This document shows positions 50,061 to 58,040 of a stretch of DNA of 64,000 nucleotides, one piece after another. Under the pieces are notes generated by a model. It saw nothing but the letters and a program-made list of their open reading frames with translations. It did no database searches and was not told where the DNA came from. The translations under genes and the position numbers were made by a program. Source of the stretch: Acidimicrobiia bacterium (GTDB lineage: Bacteria > Actinomycetota > Acidimicrobiia > Acidimicrobiales > Bin134). The stretch spans positions 1 through 64,000 of the forward strand of contig JAJDUJ010000023.1 of the NCBI GenBank assembly GCA_022826705.1, written 5' to 3'. How positions within the stretch are numbered: the stretch's first letter is position 1; every line of letters begins with the position of its first letter.

Positions 50061-50462
50061 CTATACAGACCTGCTCAAAGGAGGCACCGAGGCCGCCTCA
50101 GCCCTCGAATGATCTTGCTCTTCGAGAGAAGACGGCTCCGGCGTTGATGGGTAGGTGAGATTGATTGCGCGGTCGCCAACGCTGATTTCGATGCTGAGCG
50201 TTCCACCTAGAGCGGAAGTGAGCTTGCACAAAGTGGACAGCTTGGGGTCAGCCGACCGCTCGAGCCTCGACACTCCCCCCTGTGTGATGCCGAGCCTCTC
50301 AGCCAGATCGACCTGATTGATGCCGAGCTCACTCCGCAGTTCTGCCAACTGAAAGGCGAAGATTTTCGCCTCCACCTTCTGCCTGTACTCCTCCGCCCTA
50401 GCACTGCGCACCGGATCGGCATCAATAGGAGCAGCAAGTTCGTCAAAGCTCTTGGTCGTCAT
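50061..50462 (-). CDS. HigA-like XRE antitoxin
   Basis: A 133-residue helix-turn-helix protein: an N-terminal helix, then LAELRSELGINQVDLAERLGITQGGVSRLERS at about residues 39-70 as the Cro/CI motif, followed by TLCKLTSALGGTLSIEISVGD, the strand region common in antitoxins. It starts 11 nt after the toxin gene; this toxin-first order is the HigBA signature. It should bind both the toxin and the promoter palindrome at 50827-50840. Confidence 0.85.
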   Translation of the reverse strand: MTTKSFDELAAPIDADPVRSARAEEYRQKVEAKIFAFQLAELRSELGINQVDLAERLGITQGGVSRLERSADPKLSTLCKLTSALGGTLSIEISVGDRAINLTYPSTPEPSSLEEQDHSRAEAASVPPLSRSV

Positions 50463-50473
50463 GAAATGAGTCC

Positions 50474-50809
50474 TTAGTTTCGTAGTTCGGTTAGGTGCTC
50501 GTCATAGAGATCGTCTGCCTTGGGGATCGACTGCTTGTACCACACATTCCATCGACCCCGTTTGTTGCCACCGAGGAGCAGGACAGCGCTTCGCAAGGGG
50601 TCGAAAGCGAATACGACCCGAAGAGTGCCCGCTCGCAGCTCCTTCATATTCCGATGGCGACTGCCCGACAGCGTATCGACGAGCGGCCGCCCCGTACCCG
50701 GACCTCGCTGAGAGAGCACCCTCAAGGCACCTCGGAGCCGGTCTTGGTCCTTGTCCGAGAGCGAGTTCCACCACACCTCGAACTGGACCGTGACCTCTAC
50801 CCTCCACAC
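50474..50809 (-). CDS. HigB/Gp49-like RelE-superfamily toxin
   Basis: A 111-residue phage-derived Gp49-like (HigB) toxin. VQFEVWWNSLSDKDQDRLRGALRVLSQRGPGTGRPLVDTL and SRHRNMKELRAGTLRVVFAFDPLRSAVLLLGGNKRGRW show the RelE-fold core with basic active-site residues; KADDLYDEHL forms the last helix. It would cleave mRNA at the ribosome. The GTG start lies 6 nt from TAGTTT, so its mRNA is probably leaderless. Confidence 0.85.
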   Translation of the reverse strand: MWRVEVTVQFEVWWNSLSDKDQDRLRGALRVLSQRGPGTGRPLVDTLSGSRHRNMKELRAGTLRVVFAFDPLRSAVLLLGGNKRGRWNVWYKQSIPKADDLYDEHLTELRN

Positions 50810-50815
50810 CCGTTG

Positions 50816-50844
50816 AAACTACTCGCAACTCATATGAGTTACAA
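50816..50844 (-). promoter_or_regulatory. HigBA promoter with internal palindromic operator
   Basis: On the minus strand: -35 TTGTAA (50844-50839), 17-nt spacer, -10 TAGTTT (50821-50816), then 6 nt to the GTG. A perfect 14-bp palindrome AACTCATATGAGTT (50827-50840) lies mostly in the spacer and overlaps the -35 edge, placed to let HigA block polymerase. Confidence 0.7.
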
Positions 50845-50888
50845 GTGCTTTCCGGGCTTCAGCTGCTGAAGGTCCTTCTGTTACTTGG

Positions 50889-51827
50889 CTAGGGCTCTAG
50901 GACGACCTTGATGGCACCGGAGGCGCGGTTGGCGGCGGTGGCGAAGGCTTCGGCGGGGGCATCTAGGGGAAAGCGGTGGGTGATGATGGCGTCGGGGAGC
51001 TCGGGCAGCTGGGCTAGGGCGGCGGCGGCCACGTCCATGTCGCGGGTGGGGCCGTGGCGGCCGTACATGGAGGAGGGCACCAGGGTGACCTCCTTCATGC
51101 TGATTTCTATGCCGGGCAGCTCCACTGGGTCCCAGTAGCTGCCCAGGATGACGATCTTGCCGCCAGGACGGCACTTCTTCACGGCATCGGCCAAGGCTGA
51201 GGAGGTGCCAGCGGCCTCCACCACGATGTCGTAGGGCTCATCGGTTAGCGGGACGGCCCCCAGGCGCTCGGCGGCTTCCCTTTGGGCGTCATGGCGGGCC
51301 GATATGGCGACTTCGCATCCGGCCAGGCCGGCCACGGCCAACGCGGTCTGGCCCACGGCGCCGCCGCCGACAACGGCCACCCGCATGTCGCCCCGCAGTC
51401 CGGCCAGGCGAAAGCCGTGTACCGCGATGCCCAGGGGCTCCACCAGGCAGGCGTCCCGGGGGTCGGCCCCGGAGGGCAGGGGCACGATGGCCTCGGGCCA
51501 CATGAGCACCTCGTCGGCCATTCCCCCGTCGCGGGAGATTCCGGCGATGTCACCCAGGGTGGCCGGACAGCGGTTGTAGTCGCCGGCCAGGCACAGCTCG
51601 CAGGTGCCGCAGCCGTGGATGGGCTCGATGGCCACTGGTCGACCGTCGTCAAGCCAGCCGGCGAATTCGTGGCCGATGGTGAACGTGTTGAGCATTCCCA
51701 AGGGGAGCATGTGCAGATCGGACCCGCACACCCCCGCCGATGCCATCTTGATGCGCACTCCCTCACCTTCGGGAGGGGCCACCTCCACCGTGGTGGGCTG
51801 GCCGTCGACGCATCGAACTGCTCTCAT
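50889..51827 (-). CDS. Zinc-dependent medium-chain alcohol dehydrogenase
   Basis: A 312-residue MDR enzyme. Catalytic zinc ligands are Cys34 (GVCGSD) and His53/Glu54 (GHEFAG); structural-zinc cysteines are Cys73, Cys76, Cys79 and Cys87 (GCGTCELCLAGDYNRC). VAVVGGGAVGQTALAVAGL is the NAD(P) loop. It is about 30 residues shorter than typical MDRs, mostly through trimmed loops. Likely oxidises a secondary alcohol or sorbitol-type polyol. Same strand as the double CoA-transferase gene, 37 nt downstream of it. Confidence 0.85.
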   Translation of the reverse strand: MRAVRCVDGQPTTVEVAPPEGEGVRIKMASAGVCGSDLHMLPLGMLNTFTIGHEFAGWLDDGRPVAIEPIHGCGTCELCLAGDYNRCPATLGDIAGISRDGGMADEVLMWPEAIVPLPSGADPRDACLVEPLGIAVHGFRLAGLRGDMRVAVVGGGAVGQTALAVAGLAGCEVAISARHDAQREAAERLGAVPLTDEPYDIVVEAAGTSSALADAVKKCRPGGKIVILGSYWDPVELPGIEISMKEVTLVPSSMYGRHGPTRDMDVAAAALAQLPELPDAIITHRFPLDAPAEAFATAANRASGAIKVVLEP

Positions 51828-51864
51828 GGCTTCATTCTTTCACTGGGCCAGCTCGCGACGGGCC

Positions 51865-54288
51865 TCACAGGCCCTTGGGGCGGGTGCCGATCACACCGTC
51901 GGCTTCCAGTTGGGCGATCTCGTCGGCCGACAGGCCCGACTCGGCCAGGATCTCATGGTTGTGCTGGCCCAGCGCGGGCGACGGGGAGGTGATCCAACGG
52001 TCTACCGAGGCAAACCGGTAGGGCATTCCCGGCATGGGGTGGGTCCCCACCGCCGGATGCTGGACCATTTCAAACAGCCCCCGATGGGCAAGCTGGGGGT
52101 TCTCGTGCTGGATCCGAGGATCCCAGGCCGGGGCGGCGGGCACGCCAGCGGCCACCAGCTGGGCCACGACGTCGTCGAGGTCCTGCTCGGCGGCCCAGGC
52201 GTACAGCCCCTCATCGATGGCATCGTGGCCCGCCCGGCGACCGGCGTCGGTGACATACTCCGGGCGGTCGGCCCACTTCGGCGACCCCAGCACCTCCACT
52301 AGCGCCTGCCACTGCTCGTCGGTGGCCACAGCCAGTGCCAGCCATTGCTCGTGGCCCCGGCAGGGGTACAGCCCCTGGGGTGCGGCGTAGGGACCCCGGT
52401 TGCCGGCCCGCTCCATTACATTGCCGTAGGCGGTGTACTCCACGATCTGCTCCGCCGAGCAGTTGAGCGCGGCCTCCACCATGGTGGACTCCACGAACAC
52501 CCCCCGCCCGGTGCGCTCCCTTACGGCCAGTCCCAAGATCGCGGCATAGGCCCCGTGCATCCCGGCGATGGGGTCGCACGGGCCTCGCATGATGCGGGGC
52601 TGGTCGTAGGGATGGCCCGTCACCCAGGCCATGCCGGTGAGCTGCTCCATGGTCTGGGCGAACCCCACCCGCTCCCGCCACGGCCCGCTCAAACCGAACG
52701 CCGGCATCCGGGTGAACACCGCCTGGGAGTTGCGGGCCGAGACGGCCTCCCAGCTCAGGCCCCACTTCTCCACCACCCGGGGGGAGAAGTTCTCGATCAC
52801 CACGTCGGCGCCCTCGATGAGCTGCCACAGCAGATCCATGCCCGCTTCGGTGTCCAAGTCGAGCGTCAGACCTCGCTTGTTGTGGTTGATGGCCACGAAC
52901 ATCGAGCTCCACTCCCACCAGTCCTCGGTTCCGAACATGAACCCGGTCATCCGCATGCCGTCGGGATGGCCAGTGGACTCGATGTGGAGCACATCGGCTC
53001 CCAGCATGGCCAGCGTGCCAGTGGCCGACGGCCCGGCCCACCAGCTGGTGAGATCCACCACCCTGACGCCGGCCAGCGGCAGCTCAGGATCGGCCCCGGC
53101 TCCCGACACCACGGGCCGCGGGCGGGCTTCGATCGTCCCGGTGTGCTCGCCCAGTTGAGGAGCAGCCGTCGCCGGACGCCGCTCGCCGCCGTCGTCCATC
53201 AGGTAGGGCGGCCGGGGCTGGAGGAACCCGCCGGGGTTGCGCACGAACACCCCCCGGGCGGCGAACTGCTCGTTGTCGAGCACGCTGCGGCCGTCGTTCA
53301 CCTCGGCCACCGGCACACGCAGATCAGACGCCGCCTTGATGATCTCGGCCACGGTGTGGCGAGAGGTCCACGGGTGGACCATGGCATTCCACTCGTCCAG
53401 GCGGCCGGCCCGCTCCCCGATCTGGCTCCACTCGGTGTCGATCAAGTCGGGACGCTCGATCATCAGCACAAAGCCTTGGTACTGGAGAGCGGTGTTGGTG
53501 TTGAACCCCACCCAGCCGTCGAGGGCGGGCTCGATGGAGGGCGCCTCCACCGACCGGGCCACCCGGTCGAAGTCGTGGCCGCCGCCCCGCATGGAGTGGG
53601 CCAGGTCGCTGAACGTGGTGGAGGCGATGCCCATCACGTCGGCCACCGCCAAGTCGATGTGCTCGCCGCGCCCGGTGCGCCGGGCCCTCAGCAGCGTGGA
53701 GAGGACCGCAGGGCCGGCGAAGGCCCCGGCGGTCCACTCCGCAATGCCCCCTCCGGCGTGGATTGGGGGCTGGTCGGGCCGCCCCCGACAGGCGATGGCA
53801 CCGCACTGGGCCTGCACGGTGTACTCGGTGGACGGGTGCGAGGCCAGCGGCCCGTCCTGTCCGTAGGGCGTCACCGACAGCACCACCAAATGTGGGTGCT
53901 GATCCGCCCAAGCCCGTCCGATACCCGAGCCGGCGGGGAATGACTCCACCACGGCGTCGGCGGTGGCCACCAGCTCTTCGATCTCGGGATCGCCCGGCTG
54001 TCCGACAACGCCCCGCTTGGAGGCGTTGAGCAGCTGGAACAGCGCGCTGTCGCCCTCGAACTCGGCCCGAGTGGCCGACCAGCGCCGCATCGGGTCGCCG
54101 TCGGGCCCCTCCACCTTGATCACGTCGGCTCCGGCGTCGGCCAAAAGCTTGGTGACATAGGGGCCGGGCACCCCGGTTGAGAAGTCCACCACACGGATGC
54201 CATCCAGTATTGAGGCCTGCATGTGGACGCCTTCGCCCACGCTGGCTCCGTCGGCCCGCTGAGCGTCCTGGTTGGCCTCTGCCGTCAT
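51865..54288 (-). CDS. Tandem-domain CaiB/BaiF CoA-transferase
   Basis: An 807-residue protein made of two complete family III CoA-transferase domains. The first (about 25-400) begins GIRVVDFSTGVPGPYVTKLLADAGADVIKVEGP and the second (about 415-800) begins GVRVVDLTSWWAGPSATGTLAMLGADVLHIEST. At the catalytic site the first has GGGIAEWTAG (Glu for Asp), the second PCDPIAG with Asp retained. Normal enzymes are interlocked dimers of one chain, so this may be a pseudo-homodimer with one active half. ATG at 54288 is my choice; an internal ATG at 54222 is possible. Divergent from the CYP125-like gene. Confidence 0.85.
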   Translation of the reverse strand: MTAEANQDAQRADGASVGEGVHMQASILDGIRVVDFSTGVPGPYVTKLLADAGADVIKVEGPDGDPMRRWSATRAEFEGDSALFQLLNASKRGVVGQPGDPEIEELVATADAVVESFPAGSGIGRAWADQHPHLVVLSVTPYGQDGPLASHPSTEYTVQAQCGAIACRGRPDQPPIHAGGGIAEWTAGAFAGPAVLSTLLRARRTGRGEHIDLAVADVMGIASTTFSDLAHSMRGGGHDFDRVARSVEAPSIEPALDGWVGFNTNTALQYQGFVLMIERPDLIDTEWSQIGERAGRLDEWNAMVHPWTSRHTVAEIIKAASDLRVPVAEVNDGRSVLDNEQFAARGVFVRNPGGFLQPRPPYLMDDGGERRPATAAPQLGEHTGTIEARPRPVVSGAGADPELPLAGVRVVDLTSWWAGPSATGTLAMLGADVLHIESTGHPDGMRMTGFMFGTEDWWEWSSMFVAINHNKRGLTLDLDTEAGMDLLWQLIEGADVVIENFSPRVVEKWGLSWEAVSARNSQAVFTRMPAFGLSGPWRERVGFAQTMEQLTGMAWVTGHPYDQPRIMRGPCDPIAGMHGAYAAILGLAVRERTGRGVFVESTMVEAALNCSAEQIVEYTAYGNVMERAGNRGPYAAPQGLYPCRGHEQWLALAVATDEQWQALVEVLGSPKWADRPEYVTDAGRRAGHDAIDEGLYAWAAEQDLDDVVAQLVAAGVPAAPAWDPRIQHENPQLAHRGLFEMVQHPAVGTHPMPGMPYRFASVDRWITSPSPALGQHNHEILAESGLSADEIAQLEADGVIGTRPKGL

Positions 54289-54396
54289 TGCAGTCTCACT
54301 GTTTCCCAGTCGGTTCGCACCCCGGTATCTTGTCGCATTGGGAAGTCCCGTACACTGGCCGACACTCGGCAAACGATCGCAGCAAAGGAAAGCACT

Positions 54397-55668
54397 GTGA
54401 AGCTCACCGAAGTCAACCTGCTGGACCCCGACCGATTTGTGCGCCTAGAGCACCACGAGATGTTCAGGGTGCTGCGGGAGCAATGCCCAGTCTTCTTGCA
54501 CCAGGATCCCAACGGTCCGGCGTTCTGGAACATCGTCAAACACGATGATCTGGTGGAGGTGAACCGCGACACCGAGCGCTTCTCCTCTGAGATCGGCGGC
54601 ACCTCCATCCCCGACCCGGGCACCCGCGAGAACAGCGGACCCGACTCACGGGGGGTGATGATGCTCACCACCGATCCTCCCAAGCACACCCGCTACCGGC
54701 GGCTGGTGAACAAGGGCTTCACCCCTCGCATGATCGGCCTGATCGAGCAGTACCTGCGGCACCGGGCCATCTTGATCGTCGACAACGTGATCGAGAAGGG
54801 CGAAGCCGACTTCGTGGTCGACCTCGCCTCGGAGCTACCGCTCCAGGCCATTGCTGAGATCATGGGCGTGCCCCAAGAAGACCGCATGATGCTGTTCGAC
54901 TGGTCCAACCGCTTGATCGGCGTCGACGACCCCGAGTATGCCGACGGTGCCGAAGACGGCGTCGTGGCCGGCGCGGAGCTGTACGCCTACACCAACCAGC
55001 TGGCCAAAGACCGGGCGGAAAACCCCCGCGACGACATCGTCACCAAGCTCATCAACGCTGAGATCGACGGTGACCAGCTGACCGAGCTGGAGTTCGACAT
55101 GTTCATGCTGCTGCTCACTGTGGCCGGCAACGAGACCACCCGCAACGCCACCGCCCAAGGGATGCTGGCGCTGATGGACCACCCCGAGCAGTTCGAAATC
55201 ATGAAGGACTCCCCCGACGGGGTGACAGACACCCATATCGACGAGCTCCTGCGGTGGTCAACCCCGGTGCTGCACTTCCGCCGCACCGCCACCGAGGACA
55301 CCGAGATCAGGGGCCAGCACATCGACGAGGGCGACAAGATCGTCATATGGCACATCTCGGCCAACCGGGACGAAGAGGTGTTCGAAGACCCGTTTACCTT
55401 CGATGTGAACCGCACCCCCAACGAGCAGATCGCCTTTGGCGGCGGCGGGGCCCACTACTGCCTGGGCGCCAACCTGGCCAAAATGGAGCTGCGCCTCATC
55501 TTCCAAGAGATCATCGAGCGCATGCCCGACATGCACCGGGTGGGCGAGCCCGAGTGGCTCCGTTCCAACTTCATCGGCGGCATCAAGCATCTCCCCGTCG
55601 CCTGGACCCCCGGTAAAAAAGTGAACCCCGGCCCCGCCCCCGACCAAAACCTCTCAACCCTGGTCTAG
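54397..55668 (+). CDS. CYP125/CYP142-like cytochrome P450
   Basis: A 423-residue P450. VAGNETTRNATAQGM is the I-helix, DELLRWSTPV holds ExxR, and FGGGGAHYCLGANLAKM puts the heme Cys at residue 355. RRLVNKGFTPRMIGLIEQYL, SELPLQAIAEIMGVPQEDRMMLFDWSN and ANRDEEVFEDPFTFDV closely parallel mycobacterial CYP125A1, which oxidises C26 of cholesterol. Steroid side-chain hydroxylation is therefore a reasonable inference. The GTG start follows AAAGGAAAG. Its divergent neighbour is the double CoA-transferase. Confidence 0.88.
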   Translation: MKLTEVNLLDPDRFVRLEHHEMFRVLREQCPVFLHQDPNGPAFWNIVKHDDLVEVNRDTERFSSEIGGTSIPDPGTRENSGPDSRGVMMLTTDPPKHTRYRRLVNKGFTPRMIGLIEQYLRHRAILIVDNVIEKGEADFVVDLASELPLQAIAEIMGVPQEDRMMLFDWSNRLIGVDDPEYADGAEDGVVAGAELYAYTNQLAKDRAENPRDDIVTKLINAEIDGDQLTELEFDMFMLLLTVAGNETTRNATAQGMLALMDHPEQFEIMKDSPDGVTDTHIDELLRWSTPVLHFRRTATEDTEIRGQHIDEGDKIVIWHISANRDEEVFEDPFTFDVNRTPNEQIAFGGGGAHYCLGANLAKMELRLIFQEIIERMPDMHRVGEPEWLRSNFIGGIKHLPVAWTPGKKVNPGPAPDQNLSTLV

Positions 55669-55684
55669 CGAGGCAAGCACCTTG

Positions 55685-55990
55685 ATGGCCAGCTTGCCCC
55701 CCGTCTACTGGGAACAACTCGCCACCAAAGCCGACCTCACAGCCAGCGAACAGCGGCTCGGCAACGAGCTGCGCTCGGAGTTCGCCAAGGTCTATGGCGA
55801 ACTGCACAGCCTTCGCACCGAGACCGCAGCCGAGTTCAAGAACCTTCGCACCGAGACCGCAGCGGAATTCAAGAGCGTGCGGAGTGAAATGGCCCTTCAG
55901 TTCGCCAGGCAGACCCGCACCATGGTGTTCACCATGTTGGGGTTGGCCGTACCGATATTGGGCACCATCTTGGCAGTGGGCCTTTCGTGA
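55685..55990 (+). CDS. Coiled-coil membrane protein with tandem 11-residue repeats
   Basis: A 101-residue protein with a long coiled coil (about residues 10-70) that includes two almost identical 11-residue units LRTETAAEFKN/S, and one C-terminal transmembrane helix (TMVFTMLGLAVPILGTILAVG). This architecture resembles DUF1640-type coiled-coil membrane proteins, sometimes linked to mobile DNA or phage. It follows the P450 gene by 16 nt; a functional tie is unknown. ATG at 55685 is used; TTG at 55682 would add one residue. Confidence 0.65.
   Translation: MASLPPVYWEQLATKADLTASEQRLGNELRSEFAKVYGELHSLRTETAAEFKNLRTETAAEFKSVRSEMALQFARQTRTMVFTMLGLAVPILGTILAVGLS
55811..55876 (+). repeat. Two-copy 33-bp tandem repeat inside the coiled-coil gene
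   Basis: Units at 55811-55843 and 55844-55876 differ at only three or four positions and each encodes 11 residues (LRTETAAEFK plus one), the hendecad length of a right-handed coiled coil. Copy number may vary between strains by slippage. Confidence 0.75.
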
Positions 55991-56110
55991 ATCCGCAGGC
56001 GCCTCAAATCGCACTGCTGAACCCTGACGGCCTATAGGCAACTACTCGAACTACCGACTCCGTTTCATGCAACTCCGGCGTGCGCAGCCTCCAGAGCCAT
56101 TTGCCGCCGG

Positions 56111-56644
56111 TCAATCCCCTGGCAGTCGGCTCCACATCACGACGTCGGGTTGGTCGTCTTTGACCGGCTCCCAAGCCCGCAGCACGCCTTCACGTTGATA
56201 GCCGCAACGCTCGGCCACCCGTTGGGACGCGGGATTGTCGACATGGGTCACCAGATGAACCCGGGCCAGGCCGTGCTCGGAGAATGCCCAATCGGTGATC
56301 AGGTTGAGGGCTTCTGAGGCGATCCCTTGTCCCCGGTACCGCCTGTCGAGCCAATAGAACGCCTCCCCACGCCGGAATTGGGGCTCTAGCAGGATGCCCA
56401 TCTGACCGATGCAGCGATCCGAAGGAGGCAAAGTGATCGCGAATGCGAATAGACCCTGGTCCCTCCGTGCCAGCCGTTCCTCAATCCACTCTCGAGCCTG
56501 CGAATCAGACATCGCTTCCGGCATCATTGTGAATCGGGGAATCTCCGGGTCCTGGCATGACTCGGCAATGTCGACCGCGTCCTCGACTCGAAACGGTCGC
56601 AACAACACGCGCTCCCCGGCAATCATGGTGAACGGAATAGCCAC
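56111..56644 (-). CDS. GNAT family N-acetyltransferase (RimJ/RimL type)
   Basis: A 177-residue acetyltransferase. GERVLLRPFRVEDAVDIAE starts the fold, FYWLDRRYRGQGIASEALNLITDWAF is the acetyl-CoA pyrophosphate-binding motif A (RxxGxA/G), and VDNPASQRVAERCGYQREGVLRAWE is motif B. RimJ/RimL-like proteins acetylate protein N-termini or small amines. GTG at 56644 with GGGGG upstream is my choice; ATG at 56626 is an alternative. The region 55991-56110 before its end holds no gene. Confidence 0.8.
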   Translation of the reverse strand: MAIPFTMIAGERVLLRPFRVEDAVDIAESCQDPEIPRFTMMPEAMSDSQAREWIEERLARRDQGLFAFAITLPPSDRCIGQMGILLEPQFRRGEAFYWLDRRYRGQGIASEALNLITDWAFSEHGLARVHLVTHVDNPASQRVAERCGYQREGVLRAWEPVKDDQPDVVMWSRLPGD

Positions 56645-56735
56645 AACCCCCAGTTTCCCAGAGCCCCAAACCTTTGAACCCTCAATTTCAAAGTCGGCTT
56701 TGCCCAATTACAAGGCAAAATTATAAGTTGCTTTG

Positions 56736-56741
56736 TAGGCT
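56736..56741 (+). promoter_or_regulatory. Putative leaderless -10 box (TAGGCT)
   Basis: TAGGCT, 6 nt before the ATG at 56748, in an AT-rich stretch (TTATAAG just upstream). Confidence 0.45.
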
Positions 56742-56747
56742 GTTTGC

Positions 56748-56990
56748 ATGTCAAACACGGGAACTTTGAAGGTGTCGTCTCGGGGGCAGATGAGCCTTCC
56801 GGCGACGGCTCGCCACCACTGGGGTCTCGACGAAGGGGGCGAGGTCGGGTATCTGCATCTGGGCGGCGCACTCCTGCTGATACCGGGCAACGTCGAAAAG
56901 CTGCGGGCTGAGCTGCTTGCCGCCATCACCGACGAGATCTGGGAGCAGGCCGCAGCCGGCTTCGGCGACCCCGACCTGGCCAGCGAGTGA
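56748..56990 (+). CDS. AbrB/SpoVT-domain protein (antitoxin-like)
   Basis: An 80-residue protein whose first half is a swapped-hairpin AbrB domain: LKVSSRGQMSLPATARHHWGLDEGGEVGYLHLGGALLLIPG, with the SRGQMSLPA phrase that marks VapB/MazE-like DNA-binding domains. The C-terminal helix (NVEKLRAELLAAITDEIWEQAAAGF) would contact a partner. GTGA couples it to the following PIN-like gene, as in toxin-antitoxin pairs. Confidence 0.75.
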   Translation: MSNTGTLKVSSRGQMSLPATARHHWGLDEGGEVGYLHLGGALLLIPGNVEKLRAELLAAITDEIWEQAAAGFGDPDLASE

Positions 56991-57406
56991 CCCAGCTCGT
57001 CGACGACAGGGTGCTCGCCGGCCTTCTGCAAGGGGAAGCTCCGCCGGAGCCCGGCCAGCCGGTCTACACCACCGGCTGCTGGTACGTGCGGCTCTGCCAG
57101 GCAGCTCTGAGCTCGACGGTCAGAGGGACGCTCTCCGGCTCGTTCGCCGAATTGCCCCCCAAACTCGTCCCCCGGGCACTGCATTCGCTGCTCGAACTTC
57201 CCGATGAGATCGGTTTGGTGAGCCTGCGAACCCTGGCGCCGCTGATCGGCCGGTTACGCAGCCGCCACCGCCAGCTCAACCTGCTGTCGGTTGAAGCGCT
57301 GGCTGCCGCACTGCACCTGAACTCCCAGGTGTACCTGCTCACCCCCTCCCCTCCCCTCCAGCACGCCCTCGCCGTCGAAGGCCGCCAAGCTGTCATCATG
57401 GCTTGA
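56987..57406 (+). CDS. PIN-like partner protein with eroded active site
   Basis: A 139-residue protein resembling a small actinobacterial family that I recall next to AbrB-type genes. The pattern VDDRVLAGLLQG, then helices, then LLSVEALAAALHLNSQVYLLTPSPPLQHAL mimics the first and last strands of a PIN RNase, but the C-terminal Asp pair (A-x-D and T-x-D) is missing, so metal-dependent cleavage is doubtful. TTGCWYVRLCQAAL is a conserved-looking motif. It may be a binding or inactive toxin-derived protein. Confidence 0.65.
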   Translation: MTQLVDDRVLAGLLQGEAPPEPGQPVYTTGCWYVRLCQAALSSTVRGTLSGSFAELPPKLVPRALHSLLELPDEIGLVSLRTLAPLIGRLRSRHRQLNLLSVEALAAALHLNSQVYLLTPSPPLQHALAVEGRQAVIMA

Positions 57407-57438
57407 CACGCATCGGGACAGCCTTGGGGCGGTATCGG

Positions 57439-57702
57439 TTAGTTCGGGCGGTAGACGTGTCGGCGGTGCTGGACTCGGTGGATCACTACTGCCATCTCGT
57501 CCTCCAGGATCTCGTAGACGATGCGGTAGTCGCCACGGCGGGCGGATCGCAGGCTCTCAAGTTCGTCCATCAGCGGTTTGCCGACCCTCTGGGGATTCTC
57601 AGCCATCGGGCCGAAGATGGTGGCAAGGGCTGCATCTCGAATCTTGTTGGGCAAGCGGTCGAGATGCCGCAGGCCCGAGGGCGTGATCTTGACCTCGTAC
57701 AC
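57439..57702 (-). CDS. RelE/ParE-family toxin
   Basis: An 87-residue RelE toxin: YEVKITPSGLRHLDRLPNKIRDAALATIFGPMAENP, then GKPLMDELESLRSARRGDYRIVYEILEDEMAVVIHRVQHRRHVYR with the basic strand residues (Arg in RRGDYRI, HRRHVYR) needed for mRNA cleavage on the ribosome. It lies 9 nt downstream of the Phd-type antitoxin gene: antitoxin-first order, as in relBE. Confidence 0.88.
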   Translation of the reverse strand: MYEVKITPSGLRHLDRLPNKIRDAALATIFGPMAENPQRVGKPLMDELESLRSARRGDYRIVYEILEDEMAVVIHRVQHRRHVYRPN

Positions 57703-57711
57703 GGGGCCGCT

Positions 57712-57966
57712 TCAGACGTGATCGCGCAATCGTAGAAGTTTCTCCTCAGCGGCTTCTTGAAGCGACTCGCGGAGTGAATCGACCAGTTCGGAATCGCTCA
57801 AGATATCCAGAGTCTCCTCTATGGACTCGAGTTCGTCGGGACTCATAAGGACAAAAGAGGGCCGGCCGTTGCGGGTTACCAAGATGCGGTCGCGCTGAGT
57901 TTCCACCCGGTCGGCCAACTCAGAAAGATGGGCCTTGACCTCTGAGAACGGGATCGTATCTGCCAT
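57712..57966 (-). CDS. Phd/YefM-family antitoxin
   Basis: An 84-residue antitoxin: TIPFSEVKAHLSELADRVETQRDRILVTRNGRPSFVLMSPDELESIEETL is the Phd/YefM DNA-binding and dimer domain, and the rest is a helix that wraps the toxin (SDSELVDSLRESLQEAAEEKLL). The promoter region carries a perfect inverted repeat overlapping the -10 and spacer, the expected autorepression site. The ATG follows TATACT by 7 nt, so the mRNA is probably leaderless. Confidence 0.88.
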   Translation of the reverse strand: MADTIPFSEVKAHLSELADRVETQRDRILVTRNGRPSFVLMSPDELESIEETLDILSDSELVDSLRESLQEAAEEKLLRLRDHV

Positions 57967-57973
57967 CGGTGCG

Positions 57974-58001
57974 AGTATAGGTCAATATTTTGACCTATCA
58001 A
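57974..58001 (-). promoter_or_regulatory. Promoter and palindromic operator of the Phd/RelE pair
   Basis: On the minus strand: -35 TTGATA (58001-57996), 16-nt spacer, -10 TATACT (57979-57974), 7 nt to the ATG. A perfect inverted repeat, ATAGGTCAA and TTGACCTAT with 4 nt between (57977-57998), fills the spacer and overlaps both boxes. Confidence 0.8.
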
Positions 58002-58040
58002 AGCCACTTGCCCGCGGAGTCGGGGCATTCACGTCGATTC

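Noticed and set aside
52345-53943. 532-codon plus-strand frame
   Set aside because: Antisense shadow of the double CoA-transferase gene; composition is low in hydrophobic core patterns.
55811-55876. Direct repeats as a CRISPR array
   Set aside because: Only two contiguous copies with no spacers, in frame within a coiled-coil gene.
55991-56110. Possible tRNA or small RNA in the gap
   Set aside because: No cloverleaf arms or CCA-adjacent TTC loop could be found by eye.
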